Both the position numbers and the translations under genes were made by a program. The notes below the pieces were generated by a model, which did no database searches, was not told where the DNA came from, and saw only the letters and a list, made by a program, of their open reading frames with translations. This document shows positions 59,724-64,000 of a DNA stretch of 64,000 nucleotides, in pieces (position 1 is the first letter of the stretch; the number at the start of each line of letters is the position of its first letter). Origin of the DNA: Anaeramoeba flamelloides (lineage: Eukaryota > Metamonada > Anaeramoebidae); contig JANTQA010000023.1 of NCBI GenBank assembly GCA_027625915.1, forward strand, positions 2,666,001-2,730,000, in the 5' to 3' direction.

Positions 59724-60447
59724 ATGTTGCATGGCTTTTCAACAATGGAAATGAAATATGAAAGATGGTCGATCAAGAAATTGATTGCTTTTTTTTTTAC
59801 TTTTTTATGTTTAACCTTGATCTTTACGATAATTACATACAACGGTCCTGAGGTGTGGTCGGAAGAAACGCAATCCTTTGAGGTGAAGGACACCTTTGCT
59901 AAAAAAGAGATGGACATCACGATCGAGAACTTGGAGCCAATTAACCGTCCATTAGTCTTATCAGTCCGGATGAATAACAAGGAAGACATGACGATCCGTG
60001 CGCCTGTCAAGTTTAATATTCAGGTTTATGGCCTCCAGCCAAAGAAAAATGAAAAAATTGATGAAAATAGCGACGATAACGAAGAAGAAGAGGGCGTATT
60101 ATTGTCCTCTTCTGAACGTAAGCGTATCATTGGTTGCCAGGCTAAAAAGGTCTGTGGTGACACTAGATTAATTAGAGAACCAAACATCCGATATACAAGA
60201 TACAGAATAAAGATTGTCATGATGCGTGCTTTTGAACGTGCTTTTTTTAATGACTATGATCTTGTTTTCAAATACAAGCGAAAGGAGCTCGCAACTTTTG
60301 AATTATATTTCAGATACGCTTTCCTCTTAACTTCCTGTGCTTTGGTTATCTACATTACTTGGAAAACACAGGGAATACCCTTTAAGGCTTATTCAACAGG
60401 TCAAAAATGGACAGCATATTTGCTTCCGATTCTAATACTTTTTAATA
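59724..60447 (+). CDS. TMEM181: TMEM181/Wntless-type seven-helix membrane protein, first exon
   Basis: Exon of 241 codons plus one base, ending at donor GTAAGT (60448), phase 1; later exons are not in the window. An N-terminal membrane anchor (about residues 18-42) is followed by a luminal domain (VWSEETQSFEV, ITIENLEPINRPLVLSVRMN) with an acidic insert near 112-128 and a CQAKKVCGDTRLI segment, then the start of the helical bundle: FELYFRYAFLLTSCALVIYI and GQKWTAYLLPILILFN. This corresponds to the IWFRF...VLTFIV and EQKWMSVLLPLLLLYN blocks of human TMEM181, also shared by Wntless, so the exon stops just before the NDPFF position. These GOLD-domain seven-helix proteins act in secretory or endocytic membranes; TMEM181 itself is known mainly as a toxin receptor of unclear cell role. 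TMEM181 versus Wntless is not certain. Confidence 0.75.
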
Positions 60448-62904
60448 GTAAGTTACAGAAAATAATTTTTTTTTTTATTTTAAACTTTTTAATTTTGACC
60501 ATTACTTTGAAAACTGAAAGTTTCACAAGAGGGATACAGCTATTTTAAAAACTTGTAGTGTAAAAGCCTTTTTATAAATGTTAATTTAAACTGTCTAATT
60601 CACTCATTGTTATTAGCTTGGATAATACTTTATAAAACGATTATTCCGCATTTTTTTAAAAACAGCCTCTGGTTTTTGAGATTTCAAATGAGGAAAAAAT
60701 TTCAGCTTATTATCCTTTTTTCAAGACTTGAAGTCTTTGTTTCATTTTAGGATTCTTAGTTTGACCAAAATAATGAATATTAAAAAGTTCCTAAACAAAC
60801 AAAGAAATAGAGATCACAAATTTCAACTTCTTTCTTTGAAAACTTTCTGTGTAAAAGTAAAATGAAGAAAAGGGAAATGGAGTGAAAATTTTTTCCCATC
60901 TATTCTTCAAATACCAGTAGAAACTTTTTTTTTATTTTGTTTTTTTTTTTTTAACAGGCTCTTTAGAGTTTTTAATAAGGATTTTATAACATTGAAAGTA
61001 ACAATAATTTTCCAATAAAAAATTTTGTTAAAATAAATGGAATCCCAAAGTGTTTTGAATAAGAAAAATGAAATAAAGAAAAAGTTCAAAGCAGCCACAC
61101 CAAAAAAATAATATCAGCAAATATTAACCATCCAAAAATCACCAAAAATTATAATTTTATTGTAAAAACTTTTTTATTTTAAGGCACTTACCACTAACAA
61201 CGTGTTTTCTTGATACTATGGAGTGTGGTTTACTTTCCAAAAGGGAGATTGTGAAAGCACACGTCTTTTGGTTGGAAAAAATTAAAAAGATATTTACAAA
61301 AAGTCCAAGATTCAAAGCATTTCGAAGACAAAAATTCAAATAACAAAAAACAATTTCACAGAATCTCAATTACAAAAATTCAAAAAAGAAATAATAGTAA
61401 AGATCCAAATCATCTCAACAACAAAAATTCTATAGTTTGTTCAAAAACAAAAAATATAATTTTTCTTGTTATATATTGACCATTTTCATACGAAGATTAC
61501 CGTTTTCAAATATGTGCCATATATTCTGGCAAAAATAGTAATTTTTAACTTGTTTTGATAAGCTATTGGAGTTATTTAGGAAAAAAATCTTGAGGACAAA
61601 ATTCAAAAATTAAAATTGGAAATTGAAATTCTTCGCATTGAAAAAATGAAAAACTTCCTTTTTTTATAACATTTTTAGATTTTATTTCTTTCGTAGATGT
61701 CCATAAGTGCCAGCTTTAAAAGTTTTATCAAATAGAATGATTTTGGCTAAACAATAATCACCATTATTCAACAGAGAATATTTGATCAACAAAGTCCATG
61801 TGAAGATTGTTTTGTATTATTGTTTAATGTTTTTTTTTTTTTAAAGGTAAAACCAAGATCATTATCGCTAAAGTAAAATGAAACAAACAAGAAGATGATT
61901 CCCAATACAAAAGTTAATTATTAAGCTATTATTTATTATTGTGTTTTTTTTTTGTTTTTTTGAATTATTATTGAAAGGATCATTTCATAAATACAAACTG
62001 TTTGAGTAACAGAGAGTACGAATCCCAGATTAACTCATAAAAAGATTTACTATCACGATTATCCAATTTTTGATCATTGAGTTTTGGTTTAGTAATCGTT
62101 TTGGAACTCTTTTTGAAAATCTAATCAATCTTTAGTTTGATTATTATTGATTGTTTTCAAATTTTAAACAATATTATTTATTGAAAGGGTAAACAATTGT
62201 AATCTTTGTCTCTTTTGTATTTGGTTTGTTTTCAGATAAATTAATAATAAAATAAAATAATGTCATTCAGGAAATAGAAAGTTAGCGATTTTCATTAAAA
62301 GTTGGTTTAAATGTGATTAATATTTATTTAAAATTAAAACAAAAAATATATATTTTTTGTACTTCTGGACATTTCTCATATTTGGTAAATTTCATTTGTT
62401 GCAATCAATGTTTTATTGAATTTTAAAAAAAAAACATCATGATGTTGTAGATTTTTCTCTTTAGTTCGGTTCCTTAAATCTTTGAAAGGAAACTTTTCCA
62501 ACTTAACAACAAAATAGATTTTTTTTTCTTCAACTTGTTTTGTAAAAAGCTTCATATTTAAAAGTGAAAATAAAATTCAAGAGAAAAAAACGGTTTTATT
62601 AAGAGATCATTTTGTCCGAAGTAATGAGATTGTTCTTATAGTAGGGAGTGTATCATTGGTATCCGTTTATGTGATAATATGGCTATCTTCTCGTAAAAAT
62701 GGTTATTTCCTTATGATTAAATTTCTTCAATTTGATACAAATTATTTTCTTTAAGTACAGAACCAATTTAATTCGATTTAATCTAATTTGTGGTTTATTA
62801 CTAATAACCCTTTCATTTTGTCAAACTAAGGATTTTGTATTATTCTAGAGATAAAAAAATAACTCATTTGAGGAATGAAAAAAAAAATCAAAAAGATCTC
62901 ATGA

Positions 62905-62990
62905 AGCACCAAAGAGTGACACTTCGAAATATAACAATGTCTTCAAATTTTATAATTCACGGTTCTACTTGGAATTGAGTGTCGCTCTTT
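62905..62990. repeat. Short inverted repeat
   Basis: CACCAAAGAGTGACACTTCGA pairs with TTGGAATTGAGTGTCGCTCTTTC with a few mismatches, loop about 45 bases. May be a small decayed TIR element. Confidence 0.5.
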
Positions 62991-63319
62991 CTTGTTAAAT
63001 TTTTTTAAAAAAATATCCTCTTTTTTTGATTGTTGATTTTTAGAGATCTATCATACATCCCATAAGTTGTTTTGTTTTTCATTCAAATTAGGCACTCAGA
63101 AAAATTAAAAAATTTGATTTAAAACAAAATAAAATCATCTTAATGACTATAAGCCCATATGTGCAATAATTAAAAATAAATAAATGTATAAAGAAGAGGT
63201 TATTAAATCATGACTCTAATAGTGTTGGTATTGTATAACAAAGTGTTACTTTTCCTTAGATAAAAATAAAAAAAGAAAAAAAACAATTGAAAGAAAGAAA
63301 AAAAATGAAAAATAATATG

Positions 63320-63490
63320 AAGAGAAAGTGAAAGTGGAAGTGGAAGTGGAAAAGGAAGTGGGAGTGGGAGTGGGAGTGGAAGTGGGAAAGGAAGTGGGAA
63401 AGGAAGTGGAAGTGGAAGTGGAAGTGGAAGTGGAAGTGGAAGTGGAAGTGGAAGTGGAAGTGGAAAAGAAAAAGAAAAAGAAAGTGGAAG
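63320..63490. repeat. GGAAGT hexanucleotide minisatellite
   Basis: About 170 bp of a six-base unit (GGAAGT, with GGGAGT, GGAAAG variants), the longest G-rich stretch of the window. Both strands are open in several frames and give Val-Glu, Ser-Thr or Phe-His repeats; none is a gene. Confidence 0.95.
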
Positions 63491-64000
63491 TGAAAATAAA
63501 AGATAAACAAGAAATCAAAAGAAATCAAAATGAAAGATCGAATAAGAAAAAAAATTGTTTGGAATGAAAAAGTATATTTTTATAAGAACTCAAAGAATGG
63601 TTTAATTCATTATCTTTGTTTCCCCATTAATAGATTTATAAGTAAATTTTTTTGGATCCAACTTTTTTTTTCTTACAATTTAGAGTATAGAGTATCAGCA
63701 TGATAAATCAGATTTATTTCAATAAAAAGTTTCTAAAAATAATAATTGAAAATTTTTTTCTATTGTGTTTGTATTGTAAAGTGAATTACATACATTTATA
63801 GAAAGAGAAATTATTTTATTTTTTTTTTTCAGGAAAAAAAAACACAATATTCATAAAATATGAATTATATTTAGTAGAAATCGAAAATTAAATTTAAAAA
63901 TTCACCAAATTATAATCTATTTTTTTTTTTTTGTTTATTTTTTTATTTTTATCCTTTTCGTTTAATTCTTATTAATCCTATTATATTCTTGTCTCTCATA

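Larger units (their letters stand above)
60448..64000 (+). other. Probable first intron of the TMEM181-like gene, open at window edge
   Basis: After the GTAAGT donor I find no acceptor followed by sequence fitting a phase-1 continuation of the family (expected AsnProLeu/Phe-like). The next exon is therefore probably beyond 64000, giving an intron over 3.5 kb, in line with the long introns here. Contains an imperfect inverted repeat (62905-62990: AAAGAGTGACACTT against GAGTGTCGCTCTTT) and a GGAAGT minisatellite. Confidence 0.6.

Noticed and set aside
62005-62030. Possible tRNA B box (TACGAATCCCAG)
   Set aside because: No matching A box or acceptor stem upstream at tRNA distance.
63246-63567. 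Ser-Thr, Phe-His and Val-Glu repeat proteins
   Set aside because: All are readings of the GGAAGT minisatellite in different frames.

Overview
The window is very AT-rich eukaryotic nuclear DNA. Genes are interrupted by GT-AG introns, and the space between and within genes is full of homopolymer runs and small palindromic repeats. I see eight protein-coding genes, two of them cut by the window edges. The lineage cannot be fixed from the sequence alone. The gene set (an exomer ChAP, an NPC1 without its sterol-binding head, a LIM/coiled-coil/WH2 actin regulator, and a receptor kinase with SBBP and FN3 extracellular modules) suggests a free-living amoeboid protist; an Anaeramoeba-like organism is my guess, held loosely. 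Only the standard genetic code is needed.

Layout. 1-2650 (-): exomer cargo adaptor (ChAP), cut by the left edge. 6498-15622 (+): NPC1-like sterol transporter in four exons, all introns in phase 1. 19513-20285 (-): ribosomal protein S19, two exons. 23541-24828 (-): SAGA subunit Ada1/TADA1, three exons. 28900-33635 (-): one gene in three exons joining two LIM domains to a long coiled coil, a polyproline region and a WH2 motif; at first sight it looks like two genes. 38421-39359 (-): membrane-anchored short-chain dehydrogenase. 44603-56316 (+): a receptor kinase of about 1,490 residues in three exons with two introns over 3 kb. 59724 to beyond the right edge (+): TMEM181/Wntless-type membrane protein, first exon only.

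Introns fall in two size classes: 110-212 bp (RPS19, ADA1, first LIM intron) and 1.3-3.9 kb (NPC1, second LIM intron, receptor kinase). The long introns and the 3-5 kb intergenic stretches hold the same dispersed repeats. I could pair up several short inverted-repeat families with two or more copies in the window, including one element nested inside another, and one 5'-truncated LINE with a perfect 13-bp target duplication.

The most unusual non-coding structure is a modular palindrome family. Two kinds of hairpin of about 70 bp are strung together, often bounded by CCGTTAGG/CCTAACGG, and linked at several loci by a tandem array of a 10-bp unit (CACTCTACGG / CACTTGACGG). I do not recognise this as a described element. 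The most unusual proteins are the LIM-coiled coil-polyproline-WH2 fusion and the SBBP-cysteine-rich-FN3-kinase receptor, whose kinase carries DFS where DFG is usual. The genes show no evident shared pathway; they look like an ordinary stretch of chromosome with housekeeping, trafficking, actin and signalling functions.
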